A DNA stretch of 64,000 bases, taken from NCBI RefSeq assembly GCF_014352855.1, contig NZ_CP060697.1:868001-932000 (forward strand), in the 5' to 3' direction. Below the pieces are notes generated by a model. It worked only from the letters and a program-made list of their open reading frames with translations, had not been told where the DNA came from and did no database searches. This document shows, piece by piece, positions 1 through 13,518 of the stretch (within the stretch, counting starts at the first letter, position 1; the number at the start of each line of letters is the position of its first letter). The stretch is from Sphingomonas sabuli (GTDB lineage Bacteria; Pseudomonadota; Alphaproteobacteria; Sphingomonadales; Sphingomonadaceae). The translations under genes and the position numbers were made by a program.

Positions 1-1109
1 TCCGCCGCCTGCATCGCCACCCCGACGCCGATCGAATAGGTCACCAGCGTCACGTCCGCGCCCTCGCGCACGATCCGCGCCTTGCCGATCGGCAACACGT
101 AATCGTCCAGCTCCGGCACCTCGAAAGTCTGGCCGTACATCAACTCGTTTTCCAGGAAGACGACCGGGTCTTCGCTGCGGATGGCGGCCTTCATCAGCCC
201 CTTGGCGTCGGCCGCGCTATAGGGCGCGATGACCACCAGGCCGGGCACGCTGGCGTACCACGGCCCGTAATTCTGGCTGTGCTGCGCGGCCACGCGCGAC
301 GCCGCGCCGTTGGGGCCGCGAAACACCACCGGACAGCGCATCTGGCCGCCCGACATGTAATTGGTCTTGGCCGCGCTGTTCACGATGTGGTCGATGGCCT
401 GCATCGCGAAGTTGAACGTCATGAACTCGATGATCGGCTTCAGCCCGCCCATCGCCGCTCCGGTGCCGAGTCCGGCAAAGCCATATTCGGTGATCGGCGT
501 GTCGACCACGCGCTTGGGTCCGAATTCCTGCAGCAGGCCCTGGGTGACCTTGTACGCCCCCTGATACTCGGCCACTTCCTCGCCCATCACGAAGACGCGG
601 TCGTCGGCCCGCATTTCTTCGGCCATCGCGTCGCGCAGCGCCTCGCGCACCGTGGTTTCGACCATCTTCGTGCCTTCGGGCACGTCGGGGTCTCGCACCT
701 CGGCCTTGGCCGCCGCGACGTTAAGCTGGTCGGTGCCGGTTTCCGCGTTCTGCGGCCCGTGGTCCTCGATCGCCGATCCTTGCGTCTTCTGGTCCGACGG
801 GCGCGGCTGGTCGGGCACGTCCGCGTCCGCCTGCGGCGCCGCGCTGGCCGCGGCCGACGCGTCTTCGCCTTCGCCGGCAAGGATCGCGATCGGCTGACCA
901 ACCTTGACGTTGTCGGTGCCTTCCGGGACCAGGATCTTGGCGATCGTGCCCTCGTCGACCGCTTCGAATTCCATCGTCGCCTTGTCGGTCTCGATCTCGG
1001 CCAGGATGTCGCCGCTCGACACCTCGTCGCCTTCCTTGACCAGCCACTTGGCCAGCGTGCCCTCTTCCATCGTCGGGGACAGGGCCGGCATCTTCAGTTC
1101 GATACCCAT
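1..1109 (-). CDS. pdhB: Pyruvate dehydrogenase E1 component, beta subunit with N-terminal lipoyl domain (partial, cut by window edge)
   Basis: The reading frame starts with ATG at 1109 and runs off the left edge, so about 369 codons are visible. The first ~75 residues form a biotinyl-lipoyl domain: [19 protein letters not shown], then the lipoyl-lysine motif [10 protein letters not shown]. An acidic, Ala/Pro-rich linker follows, then the thiamine-diphosphate E1-beta fold. The protein pairs with PdhA for oxidative decarboxylation of pyruvate to acetyl-CoA. A lipoyl domain fused to E1-beta, rather than only to E2, is known from alphaproteobacterial PDH. The start overlaps the stop of the NTF2-like gene by one base (TGATG), so translation is probably coupled. 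The C-terminus is not seen. Confidence 0.93.
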   Translation of the reverse strand, partial: MGIELKMPALSPTMEEGTLAKWLVKEGDEVSSGDILAEIETDKATMEFEAVDEGTIAKILVPEGTDNVKVGQPIAILAGEGEDASAAASAAPQADADVPDQPRPSDQKTQGSAIEDHGPQNAETGTDQLNVAAAKAEVRDPDVPEGTKMVETTVREALRDAMAEEMRADDRVFVMGEEVAEYQGAYKVTQGLLQEFGPKRVVDTPITEYGFAGLGTGAAMGGLKPIIEFMTFNFAMQAIDHIVNSAAKTNYMSGGQMRCPVVFRGPNGAASRVAAQHSQNYGPWYASVPGLVVIAPYSAADAKGLMKAAIRSEDPVVFLENELMYGQTFEVPELDDYVLPIGKARIVREGADVTLVTYSIGVGVAMQAA

Positions 1110-1459
1110 CAGTTGATCACCGTTTGCTGGTGCTGGATCAGTTTCCAGCCCTCATCGCCGCCGCGATAGGTGCTGGAGCAATATGCGCGATAGGGGTCGC
1201 CGCCGTCGCGCTGCGCTTCGGCGCGATAGGCCAGCACCACCGCCTCGCGGCCGGGCCGGGTGACGTGCCGTTCCTGCATGTCGACCGCGGTCCAGCGCGG
1301 CCCGGACATCAGCGAGATCATCGCCCGGTCGCGGTCGAGGATGCCGGTTTCGCCGAACAGCATCAGGCAGTCGTCGTCGACCAGCTCGCCATAGGCCGAG
1401 CTGCCCTCGAGCCACAGACGCTCCTCGCCGTGCCACAGGTTTTCGTCGGTAATGGCCAT
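1109..1459 (-). CDS. NTF2-like / SnoaL-DUF4440-type small protein between pdhA and pdhB
   Basis: This 116-aa protein resembles the NTF2-like (DUF4440/SnoaL) fold: an N-terminal helix ([17 protein letters not shown]), a short central strand region and the typical C-terminal [17 protein letters not shown], as in DUF4440 proteins that end in a strand pair. Such proteins are small-ligand binders or isomerase-like; no catalytic residue can be assigned here. I chose the ATG at 1459 because it overlaps the pdhA stop as TGATG; a TTG one codon upstream is also open. The 3' end overlaps the pdhB start in the same way, so the gene is locked inside the pdhA-pdhB transcript. A role linked to PDH is inferred from position only. 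Confidence 0.75.
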   Translation of the reverse strand: MAITDENLWHGEERLWLEGSSAYGELVDDDCLMLFGETGILDRDRAMISLMSGPRWTAVDMQERHVTRPGREAVVLAYRAEAQRDGGDPYRAYCSSTYRGGDEGWKLIQHQQTVIN

Positions 1460-2499
1460 CAATAGCTCTCCACCAGAACGTCGGTGAACAGCTCGGACGG
1501 ATCGGGCTCGGGCGCGTCTTCGGCGAACTTGGCGGCGTCGACGATGATCTGCTTGATCTCCTTATCGATCGCCTTCAGCTCGTCCTCGCCGACGCCCAGC
1601 TTCTCCAGCTCCTTGGCGGCATGCTCGATCGGGTCGCGGTGGCTGCGCACGTCCTGCACTTCCTCGCGCGTGCGATACTTGGCCGGGTCGCTCATCGAAT
1701 GGCCGCGATAGCGATAGGTCATCAGCTCGAGGATGATCGGCCCGTTCTCGCGCGCCCAGTCGAGCGCCATCTCCGCCGCTCCGCGCACCGCCAGCACGTC
1801 CATGCCGTCGACCCGGATGCCGGGGATTCGGAAGCTCTCGCCGCGCTTATAGAAATCGGGCTCGGACGCCGACCGCGCGACCGACGTGCCCATCGCATAT
1901 TGATTGTTCTCGATCGCGTAGATCACCGGCAGGTTCCACAGCTTGGCCATGTTGAAGGCCTCGTAAACCTGCCCCTGGTTGGCCGCGCCGTCGCCGAAAT
2001 AGGCCAGGCACACGCCGCCGTCGCCGCGATACTTGTGCGCAAAGGCCAGGCCCGAGCCCAGCGGCACCTGAGCGCCGACGATGCCGTGCCCGCCGTAAAA
2101 GCCATGTTCGACGCTGAACATGTGCATCGACCCGCCCTTGCCCTTGGAAATGCCGGCTTCGCGGCCGGTCAGTTCGGCCATGATCACCTTGGGATCGATG
2201 CCGTAAGCGAGCATGTGGCCATGGTCGCGATAGCCGGTGATGACGCTGTCCTTGCCGACGGTCATCGCGCTCTGCAGCCCGACCGCCACCGCTTCCTGGC
2301 CGATGTACAGGTGACAGAAACCGCCGATCAGGCCGAGGCCGTACAGCTGCCCCGCCCGCTCCTCGAAGCGGCGGATGAGCAGCATTTCCTTATAGAAATC
2401 GAGCAGCTGGTCCTTGTCGGCCTTGAACCTCTGGGGCTCCGGCGGGCGCTTGCCCGCATCGGCTTTGGTATCGGTCTTGGCTTTGTCGGATCGCGCCAC
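1459..2499 (-). CDS. pdhA: Pyruvate dehydrogenase E1 component, alpha subunit
   Basis: This 346-aa protein has the usual length for E1-alpha. After a Lys/Ala-rich start, the family core begins at DFYKEMLLIRRFEERAGQLY. It contains the thiamine-diphosphate binding signature (GDGAANQGQVYEAFNMAKLW, with the downstream ENNQYAMGTSV) and the phosphorylation-loop-like segment YRYRGHSMSDPAKYR. It catalyses the ThDP-dependent decarboxylation step of the PDH complex together with PdhB encoded downstream. First gene of the visible pdhA-(NTF2-like)-pdhB operon; the next gene upstream, ftsB, lies 80 bp away on the same strand. Confidence 0.96.
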   Translation of the reverse strand: MARSDKAKTDTKADAGKRPPEPQRFKADKDQLLDFYKEMLLIRRFEERAGQLYGLGLIGGFCHLYIGQEAVAVGLQSAMTVGKDSVITGYRDHGHMLAYGIDPKVIMAELTGREAGISKGKGGSMHMFSVEHGFYGGHGIVGAQVPLGSGLAFAHKYRGDGGVCLAYFGDGAANQGQVYEAFNMAKLWNLPVIYAIENNQYAMGTSVARSASEPDFYKRGESFRIPGIRVDGMDVLAVRGAAEMALDWARENGPIILELMTYRYRGHSMSDPAKYRTREEVQDVRSHRDPIEHAAKELEKLGVGEDELKAIDKEIKQIIVDAAKFAEDAPEPDPSELFTDVLVESY

Positions 2500-2579
2500 T
2501 GGCGTCTCTTTCGCGGCTGTGTCGGGGCGCGGCGTCTATAAGAAAGGCGCCGCCATGCAGCAACCGCCGGAGGGACGAT

Positions 2580-2888
2580 TCAGTTCAACGGCACGACGAC
2601 TTCGTCGGGTCGGACCAGCCCGAGGTCGCGGCGGACCAGCTCGTCGGCCATGTCCGGATCGGCTTTCCGCGGGTCGAGCAGCCGGGACCGGTGTTTGAGC
2701 TGCGCCTTCTCCGCCTCGAGGCTCGCCAGCTCGGCTTTGCGCTCCTGCAAGTCGCGGTGATAGCCGCCCCAGGCAAGCAGGCCGTTCGGGCCCGCCACCG
2801 CATAGCCGGCGAAATTGCCGACGATCAGCAGTGCGAGCGCCGGCCACATGGCCCGGCGAACCAGTCCTAGATTGCGTTTGCCACCCAT
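2580..2888 (-). CDS. ftsB: FtsB/DivIC-type septum formation initiator
   Basis: This 102-aa protein has one N-terminal membrane helix (WPALALLIVGNFAGYAVAG) and then a coiled coil (RDLQERKAELASLEAEKAQL), followed by the conserved C-terminal pattern ending DPDMADELVRRDLGLVRPDE. This is the FtsB/DivIC layout, a bitopic divisome protein that bridges FtsQ and FtsL. The ATG at 2888 is preferred over the in-frame TTG at 2900. The gene lies between eno and pdhA on the same strand, and an eno-ftsB-pdh order is common in Proteobacteria. Family assignment is firm; the symbol is by similarity. Confidence 0.88.
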   Translation of the reverse strand: MGGKRNLGLVRRAMWPALALLIVGNFAGYAVAGPNGLLAWGGYHRDLQERKAELASLEAEKAQLKHRSRLLDPRKADPDMADELVRRDLGLVRPDEVVVPLN

Positions 2889-2961
2889 CCCGATCCCCAA
2901 GAATCACGAGTGAGTCGCACTTGCAAGCGAATTCCTTAATTCGTCCGCGAAAGCTGTTGAT

Positions 2962-4971
<2,010 letters not shown>

Positions 4972-4972
<1 letters not shown>

Positions 4973-5316
4973 TGCTCAAGCCGGCCGATCCCAGCCCGCC
5001 GCATGACGAGCGCCCCATTGGCGCGATCGTCAGCGAACTCGTCGACGAAGGCAAAGTCTATGCGCGGGCCGAGGCGGAATACGCCAAGGCCATCGCGGCG
5101 GCCAAGGCCAAGTCGTACCGCACGCCCGTCATGCTGTTCGTGCTTGCGGGCGTGGTCGGGCTCGGTGCGGTCAACGCCTTGTGCATCGCGATCTTCGTCG
5201 CTTTGTCGACGCTGATGAGTCCGCTGCTTGCCGGCCTTGCCGCCTTCGTCCTGATCGGCGCCGTCGCCGCCGGACTCGGCTGGCTGGGCGCGGAAAAGTT
5301 GAGGAAGCCGTCGTGA
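4972..5316 (+). CDS. Phage-holin-superfamily 3 / YqjE-like membrane protein (DUF1469)
   Basis: This 114-aa protein has an N-terminal soluble helix (PIGAIVSELVDEGKVYARAE) and two membrane helices (TPVMLFVLAGVVGLGAVNAL and LLAGLAAFVLIGAVAAGLGW). This is the DUF1469/YqjE architecture, usually encoded next to a DUF883 gene as here. It overlaps the preceding gene by one base and the following one by four. It is a cellular membrane protein; the holin name of the family does not imply phage origin. Confidence 0.75.
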
Positions 5317-5681
5317 TCGATACGCCGGAAGTGCGCGCCGCCCGCCAGCGCGCCGATACTGCCCAGCACCGCATGGTCGGGTTGCTTCAGGAATTGCAGC
5401 AACGGGTCGCGCCAAAGACCCTCGCCCGTGACGCGTGGGACAATGCCAAGTCGCGCGGCGCCGACCTCGCCGAGGAAGCGGTCGACGCGGTCCGCGCCCG
5501 GCCGCTCGCCGCCACGGGCGCCGCCGCGGCGCTCGGCCTGTTCCTCGCTCGCGAACCGTTGATGGATCTCGCCAGCAAGCTGTGGAACCGCGGCAAGGAC
5601 AAGGACAACACGCCGGACACCGACCGTCACCAACCGAATACATCGCGTGCCAGGCGCGCGCGCCAGAATGTGGAGGACTGA
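5313..5681 (+). CDS. DUF3618-type membrane protein
   Basis: This 122-aa protein probably starts at the GTG at 5313, which overlaps the stop of the YqjE-like gene as GTGA. The open frame extends further upstream, but only as an alternate frame of that gene. Residues 1-40 (TPEVRAARQRADTAQHRMVG and following, ending RVAPKTL) fit the N-terminal pattern of DUF3618. Next come an Ala-rich helix and a hydrophobic segment (PLAATGAAAALGLFL), then a charged tail. DUF3618 proteins commonly follow a YqjE-like gene in alphaproteobacteria. Molecular role unknown. Confidence 0.68.
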   Translation: MIDTPEVRAARQRADTAQHRMVGLLQELQQRVAPKTLARDAWDNAKSRGADLAEEAVDAVRARPLAATGAAAALGLFLAREPLMDLASKLWNRGKDKDNTPDTDRHQPNTSRARRARQNVED

Positions 5682-5683
5682 CC

Positions 5684-6121
5684 ATGACCGATTTCGACAA
5701 CACCAACCGCACCGACGGCCGCACGACCCCGAACCAGGGCGTCGCCGGCGACGTCCGCGAACGCGCGATCGACGCCTATGACAGCGCCCTCGACACCGCG
5801 TCGAGCGCCGCGGCTAAAACCAACGAGGCGATCGAGACCGCGCCGCTGATCGCGCTTGGCGCGGGCATTGCCGCCGGTGCGCTGATCGCCGCGCTGATCC
5901 CGGCCAGCCGCCGCGAACGCGAATTGCTCAAGCCTTATGGCGACCGGGTCACCGGCGCGGCCAAGGGCGCTGCCCGTGCCGCCCGCGAAACCGGCACCGA
6001 AAAGCTGCGCGAGCTTGGCCTCACCCCGGACAACATTGCCGACAAGGCCAGCGAAGCCGCCAAGGCGACCGCCCAGGCCGCCGTTGGCCAGTTCAAGGAC
6101 AAGGCCGGCAGCAACCGCTAG
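5684..6121 (+). CDS. Small membrane protein with Gly/Ala-rich hydrophobic segment (unknown function)
   Basis: This 145-aa protein starts at ATG 5684, two bases after the stop of the DUF3618 gene. It has a hydrophilic N-terminus, one Ala/Gly-rich membrane segment (APLIALGAGIAAGALIAALI) and an Ala/Lys-rich amphipathic C-terminal helix (GAAKGAARAARETGTEKLRE). The general plan repeats that of the first gene of this cluster. It belongs to the same operon and probably the same envelope-associated function. No family is assigned with confidence. Confidence 0.62.
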   Translation: MTDFDNTNRTDGRTTPNQGVAGDVRERAIDAYDSALDTASSAAAKTNEAIETAPLIALGAGIAAGALIAALIPASRRERELLKPYGDRVTGAAKGAARAARETGTEKLRELGLTPDNIADKASEAAKATAQAAVGQFKDKAGSNR

Positions 6122-6168
6122 AAATCTGGCGGTTCGCAAACGGTCGCTTTGCTGGTAGCGGATCGCCG

Positions 6169-6411
6169 ATGAGCAAGCTTCACCTCGTGTTCGGCGGCCG
6201 GGTCAAGGATCCCAGCGGCCTCGACTTCGATCTCGACACCGTCGACCTCGTCGGCCTGTTCGGCAGCTATGCCGACGCCGAAGACGCGTGGCGCGCCAAG
6301 GCACAGCTGACGGTCGACGATGCGGAGATGAAATATGTCGTCGTCCACCTACACCGGCTGCTTGAGCCGGATACGGACGGCATCACGGGGTCGGCCGACA
6401 ACGCCGGCTAG
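6169..6411 (+). CDS. DUF4170 domain protein
   Basis: This 80-aa protein matches the DUF4170 pattern: LHLVFGGRVKDPSGLDF, then LVGLFGSYADAEDAWRAKAQ and a C-terminal MKYVVVHLHRLL. In other alphaproteobacteria the family is often encoded near or fused to inositol-monophosphatase-like genes; its molecular role is unknown. The stop codon shares the tetranucleotide CTAG with the stop of the convergent rhomboid gene. Confidence 0.75.
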   Translation: MSKLHLVFGGRVKDPSGLDFDLDTVDLVGLFGSYADAEDAWRAKAQLTVDDAEMKYVVVHLHRLLEPDTDGITGSADNAG

Positions 6412-6416
6412 GCGTT
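6400..6416. terminator. Dyad over the shared CTAG stops of the DUF4170 and rhomboid genes (possible bidirectional terminator)
   Basis: AACGCC and GGCGTT flank GGCTA, so a 6-bp-stem hairpin can form on either strand exactly where the two converging genes end. There is no T-tract, so intrinsic termination is uncertain. Confidence 0.3.
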
Positions 6417-7034
6417 GCGGTAACGCCACAGCAGCAGCGGGCGCTGCATCAGCAGGCCCGCCACGAACCCGCCGACATGGGCGGGCGTCGCCAGCAGCAT
6501 GCCCTGCAGCCCGGCCAGCATGCCGGTCATCAGCTGCAACACCACCCAGGCGGCCAGCAGCCACAAAGCGTTGAGCAGCCGGTTGAGCCGCGCCGACGCG
6601 ACGATCTGCTTCTGCTGGCCGAAACTGAGCGCAAAGGCGCCGATGATCCCGCTGATCGCGCCGCTGGCGCCGACCATCGGTACCGCCGCGTTCGGATCGA
6701 CCGCCCATTGGGCCATCGCCGCGACATAGGCCGACACGACGTAGATGAAGATCAGGGCGCCGGACCCGAGCACCCGCTCGACCGCGCGTCCGCACCACAC
6801 CAGGATCAACAGGTTGAGCCCGAGGTGCAGGATGCCCGAATGGACCAGCGTCGAACTGAGCGGGGTCAACACCGCGGGCACGGCCGGGCCCAACAGCACC
6901 ATGCCGCTCAGCCGGTCGGGAATGAAGCCCGCCGCCACGGCCGCGGTGTTGCTGTAGCCGGTGGCGGCCGCAAGCAGCCACGCCAGCGCGGTGACGATGG
7001 CGATGATCCCGGTGGCGGTGCGAAGGAAGGTCAC
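6408..7034 (-). CDS. Rhomboid-family intramembrane serine protease
   Basis: This 208-aa protein has about six hydrophobic segments and the rhomboid signatures: the HxxxN motif in LVHSGILHLGLNLLIL, the catalytic serine in VGASGAISGIIGAF and the catalytic histidine in PAHVGGFVAGLL. It should cleave transmembrane helices within the inner membrane; the substrate is unknown. It starts with GTG at 7034. The end overlaps the convergent DUF4170 gene by four bases. Confidence 0.86.
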   Translation of the reverse strand: MTFLRTATGIIAIVTALAWLLAAATGYSNTAAVAAGFIPDRLSGMVLLGPAVPAVLTPLSSTLVHSGILHLGLNLLILVWCGRAVERVLGSGALIFIYVVSAYVAAMAQWAVDPNAAVPMVGASGAISGIIGAFALSFGQQKQIVASARLNRLLNALWLLAAWVVLQLMTGMLAGLQGMLLATPAHVGGFVAGLLMQRPLLLWRYRNA

Positions 7035-7050
7035 GCCGGCCGCCGTCCCC

Positions 7051-7527
7051 CTAGAGGAACTCGACCTTTTCGATCTCGTAATAATGATCGCCGGAAGGGG
7101 TCGACACTTCGACTTCCTCGCCCACTTCGCGGCCGATCAGCGCCCGGCCGAGCGGCGAATTATAACTGATCTTGCCGTCCTTGGCGTCGGCCTCGGCCTG
7201 CCCGACCAGCTGGTACTTCACCGTCTTGTCAGCCTCGTCGACCAGGGTGACGGTCGCGCCGAACAGGATCTTCTTGCCCGACAGCGTCGACGGGTCGATC
7301 ACCATCGCCCGCGCCAGCTGGTCCTCGAGATCGGCGATTGTCGCCTCGATCTGCCCCTGCCGTTCCTTGGCCGCATGATATTCGGCGTTTTCGCTGAGGT
7401 CGCCATGGGCGCGCGCGACTTCGATCGCTTCGACCACCGCAGGCCGCTCGACGGACTTGAGCTGGCGCACCTGCTCGGAGATGCGGCGATGGCCTTCCGG
7501 GAGCATCGGCACTTTTTCGCTCGCCAT
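7051..7527 (-). CDS. greA: Transcription elongation factor GreA
   Basis: This 158-aa protein has the normal GreA length. The N-terminal coiled-coil domain carries [20 protein letters not shown] and [19 protein letters not shown], including the conserved acidic tip that projects into the RNA polymerase secondary channel. The C-terminal FKBP-like domain contains [20 protein letters not shown]. It rescues backtracked polymerase by stimulating transcript cleavage. It lies downstream of carB on the same strand with a 92-bp gap that includes a hairpin. Confidence 0.96.
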   Translation of the reverse strand: MASEKVPMLPEGHRRISEQVRQLKSVERPAVVEAIEVARAHGDLSENAEYHAAKERQGQIEATIADLEDQLARAMVIDPSTLSGKKILFGATVTLVDEADKTVKYQLVGQAEADAKDGKISYNSPLGRALIGREVGEEVEVSTPSGDHYYEIEKVEFL

Positions 7528-7558
7528 TATCGCGGGCCTTTCTTCAATACCGTCCCGG

Positions 7559-7577
7559 CGACGCCGTCATGGCGTCG
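7559..7577. terminator. Hairpin between carB and greA
   Basis: CGACGCC and GGCGTCG form a 7-bp stem with the loop GTCAT in the 92-bp gap between the carB end and the greA start. No T-tract follows, so it may be a weak terminator, a processing signal or a leader structure for greA. Confidence 0.3.
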
Positions 7578-7619
7578 GGGCCTGGGAAACGGGTTCTAAT
7601 TGGAAAATCAGTTCACGAA

Positions 7620-10933
<3,314 letters not shown>

Positions 10934-10934
<1 letters not shown>

Positions 10935-11653
10935 CAGTAATCGATGGCTCCCTGGCGGCCGCGATTGCCGATGAAGCGGCGGCGCAATTCGGTGGTGGCG
11001 TCGACGACCCGCTTCACGCAGTCGAACGAAGCGGTGGCGCGCCCGTCGACGTCCCGGGCGGCGAGGTCGACCATTTCCGGCTGGTAGTCGACCCAGGCAC
11101 CGTCGACGACGCGCAGCGCCTGTTCCTCGCGATACCCGCACCATGCCTCGAGGCGTGGGGCGAACGCCTGCATGGCCATGCCCTCGCGATAGCGCGGATA
11201 GGTGTCGATCTGCCCGCGCTCGGCCAGTTCTTTGAGCGCCCTGGCCTTGTCGCGCTCGTGCGTCTCGGCGCCGTGATGGAGTGCCGCGATGCGAACCTGC
11301 CGCGGGTCCGCGAACTCGAACCGATGGCGGCTGTCGATCATCAACTTGGCAAGCGCGCGATGATCCAGCCGGTCGAATGCCGCCGCCGGCACGCGCAGCT
11401 GGAGAATTTCGATGCCACGATCCTCGGTGATCGGGGTCATCCACCCGTCCTCGATGCCCAGCGCGTTGAGGCGCCGACGAAGATCCTCGCCCTGAATGTC
11501 CGGCGACGCGTCATATTCGGCCTTCTGCCGCTTGATGCGCTGTTCCGTCGTCTCGATCCGGTTGTCGATGCCCGGCGCGCCGTTGCCGCACGCGACCAGC
11601 GTCGCGGTCGCTCCGGCGGCAAGCAGCGATCGAAAATTCGCGTGAAGCGTCAC
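10934..11653 (-). CDS. Predicted lipoprotein of unknown function between carA and carB
   Basis: This 239-aa protein starts with GTG at 11653, overlapping the carA stop as GTGA. The N-terminus ([20 protein letters not shown]) is a lipoprotein signal with lipobox LVAC, so mature protein would be lipid-anchored. Residues ~30-55 are a short charged helix ([16 protein letters not shown]). The rest is a soluble domain with several Trp/Tyr positions and two Cys after the lipobox; I recognise no family. The 3' end overlaps carB by one base. It therefore sits inside a conserved cytoplasmic-enzyme operon with translational coupling on both sides. A link to carbamoyl-phosphate synthesis is not evident. 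Confidence 0.75.
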
Positions 11654-12891
11654 TGCCGCATCATCCCCACGAACTTCTCGAACAGGTAGAAACTGTCCTG
11701 CGGGCCGGGGCTCGCCTCCGGATGGTACTGCACGCTGAACGCCGGCTTGTCGGTCAGCTCGATCCCGCAATTGCTGTCGTCGAACAGCGAGACGTGGGTT
11801 TCGCGCACATTTTCCGGCAGCCCTTCGCGCTCGACCGCGAAACCGTGGTTCATGCTGGTGATTTCGACCCGCCCGTCCTCCAGCCGCTTGACCGGATGGT
11901 TGGCGCCGCGATGGCCCTGAAACATCTTGCTCGTCCGCCCGCCCACCGCCAGCGCCAGCATCTGATGGCCAAGGCAGATGCCGAACAAGGGCTTCCCCGT
12001 GTTCAGCAACTGCCGGATCACCGGCACGGCATATTCTCCCGTCGCCGCCGGGTCGCCCGGCCCGTTGGACAGGAAAATCCCGTCCGGCTCATGCGCCATG
12101 ATCTCGTCGAAGCTCGCCGCCGCCGGCACCACCGTCACCCGCGCGCCCGCCTCGCTCAAATTGCGGAAGATGTTGCGCTTGGACCCGTAATCGATCGCGA
12201 CCACGTGGGGGGTGCGCGCCTCGACTTCGCTCGGCACGAACGACTTGGATTCAGTCGCGGACCCGCCCTCGTTCGTCCCGAGCGAAGTCGAGGGGCGGAG
12301 CTCGGCATATCCGCTGCCCCATTCCCACTTGCCGCCGGCCCAGCGTTCCACCTGCAACCGGCTGACGTCCTTGGCCAGGTCCATGCCTTCCAGCCCCGGC
12401 CACTCCGCCGCCATCCGCTGCAACGCGTCGATGTCGAACTCACACGTCTCGCTATGCGCGATGGCGATGGTCGGCGGCCCTTCCTCGCGCACCAGCTTGG
12501 TCAGCGCCCGCGTATCGACCCCGGAAATCCCGATCCGCCCCCACCGTTTCATCCAGTCGGCGAAATCCTGTCCGGCGCGATAATTGGACGGCGCCGTCAC
12601 CGGCTCGCGCACGATCGCGCCCAGCGCATGGGCTTCCGCGGCCTCGACGTCCTCGTCGTTGGCGCCGACATTGCCGATATGGGGAAAGGTGAAGGCGATG
12701 ACCTGCTTCGCATAGCTCGGGTCGGTCATCACTTCCTGGTACCCGGTCATCGCGGTGTTGAAGCACAGCTCCCCCACCGCCTGGCCGGTCGCGCCGAACC
12801 CGCGGCCCCAGATCGTCCGTCCGTCGGCGAACACCACGACTCCCGTCGCCCCCTTGGGTTGGGGGGCGCGCGTGGAGTGGGCGTCGGCCAT
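11650..12891 (-). CDS. carA: Carbamoyl-phosphate synthase, small (glutaminase) subunit with in-frame palindromic insert
   Basis: This 413-aa protein has an N-terminal CPSase small-chain domain (residues ~15-160) and a class I glutamine amidotransferase domain. The latter carries the nucleophile in FGICLGHQMLALAVGG, the SMNHGFAV loop and the catalytic His/Glu in VQYHPEASPGP. It supplies ammonia from glutamine to CarB. Residues ~199-226 (RPSTSLGTN ... SFVPSEVEAR) are encoded exactly by the palindromic repeat at 12215-12297 and fall in the linker just before HVVAIDYGSKRN, where the glutaminase half begins. The frame is kept and all catalytic residues are present, so the enzyme is probably active. 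Confidence 0.96.
   Translation of the reverse strand: MADAHSTRAPQPKGATGVVVFADGRTIWGRGFGATGQAVGELCFNTAMTGYQEVMTDPSYAKQVIAFTFPHIGNVGANDEDVEAAEAHALGAIVREPVTAPSNYRAGQDFADWMKRWGRIGISGVDTRALTKLVREEGPPTIAIAHSETCEFDIDALQRMAAEWPGLEGMDLAKDVSRLQVERWAGGKWEWGSGYAELRPSTSLGTNEGGSATESKSFVPSEVEARTPHVVAIDYGSKRNIFRNLSEAGARVTVVPAAASFDEIMAHEPDGIFLSNGPGDPAATGEYAVPVIRQLLNTGKPLFGICLGHQMLALAVGGRTSKMFQGHRGANHPVKRLEDGRVEITSMNHGFAVEREGLPENVRETHVSLFDDSNCGIELTDKPAFSVQYHPEASPGPQDSFYLFEKFVGMMRQ
12215..12297. repeat. Palindromic REPIN-like element, copy A (inside carA)
   Basis: A 28-bp left arm (12215-12242, core CTCGACTTCGCTCGG) is followed by a 27-bp spacer and a 28-bp inverted right arm (12270-12297, core CCGAGCGAAGTCGAG). 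The arms agree at 26 of 28 positions. The element is open in the carA frame and adds about 28 codons. Its 83-bp size and layout equal those of the copy at 13801-13883. Confidence 0.85.
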
Positions 12892-12992
12892 GGGCGAAAG
12901 GAGCCTTCCGAAGGGTGGGTTTCAACGATGTCGCTAAGGCATCGCAGCTAGGGAGATTGCTCGCTGCGGTCAACGCCTGTTAGGGACGAAAA

Positions 12993-13445
12993 ATGATCAG
13001 GGACGACATCAAGGCCGCCACCGTCACCGCGATGAAGGGCGGCGACAAGGACACCACTGCGACGCTGCGGCTGGTTTCCGCGGCAATCAAGAACCGCGAC
13101 ATCGAAGCGCGCACCGGCAAGGCGCCCGACGACGACGACCAGCTGGTCACCGAAGTGCTGCAGAAAATGATCAAGCAGCGCCGCGAATCGGCCGACGTCT
13201 ACCGCAAGAACGGCCGCGACGACCGCGCCGCGACGGAGGAATCCGAAATCGCGGTGATCGAATGCTTCCTGCCCAAGCAGCTAAGCGACGATGAGGCCCG
13301 CGCCGCGATGCAGAAGATCATTGCCGACACCGGCGCGTCTTCGGTGAAGGACATGGGCAAGGTCATGGCCGAAGTAAAAGCGCGCCACGGCGGCGAGCTA
13401 GAGCCGGCCCGGGCCAGCGCGCTGGTCAAGGAGATGTTGAGCTAG
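12993..13445 (+). CDS. GatB/YqeY domain protein
   Basis: This 150-aa protein has the usual YqeY length and sequence pattern: MIRDDIKAATVTAMKGGDK, then ATLRLVSAAIKNRDIEAR, a central LVTEVLQKMIKQRRESAD and a C-terminal SSVKDMGKVMAEVKARHGG. The fold matches the tail domain of the GatB amidotransferase subunit and is tRNA-associated by family. It is preceded by a TTAGGGACG ribosome-binding region and diverges from carA across ~100 bp. A yqeY-dnaG-rpoD order is usual in alphaproteobacteria; here a GIY-YIG gene intervenes. Confidence 0.92.
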   Translation: MIRDDIKAATVTAMKGGDKDTTATLRLVSAAIKNRDIEARTGKAPDDDDQLVTEVLQKMIKQRRESADVYRKNGRDDRAATEESEIAVIECFLPKQLSDDEARAAMQKIIADTGASSVKDMGKVMAEVKARHGGELEPARASALVKEMLS

Positions 13446-13476
13446 GCGCCCGCACGACTAAAGTCCGCGTAAGACT

Positions 13477-13504
13477 CGTTCGTCCCGAGCGAAGTCGAGG
13501 GGCG
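13477..13504. repeat. Solitary right arm of the palindromic element, upstream of the GIY-YIG gene
   Basis: These 28 bp are identical to the right arm of copy A and the exact inverse of the left arm of copy C. They lie between yqeY and the GIY-YIG start at 13519. No partner arm is seen within 100 bp to the left. Confidence 0.85.
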
Positions 13505-13518
13505 GTGGCACCGGTTTG

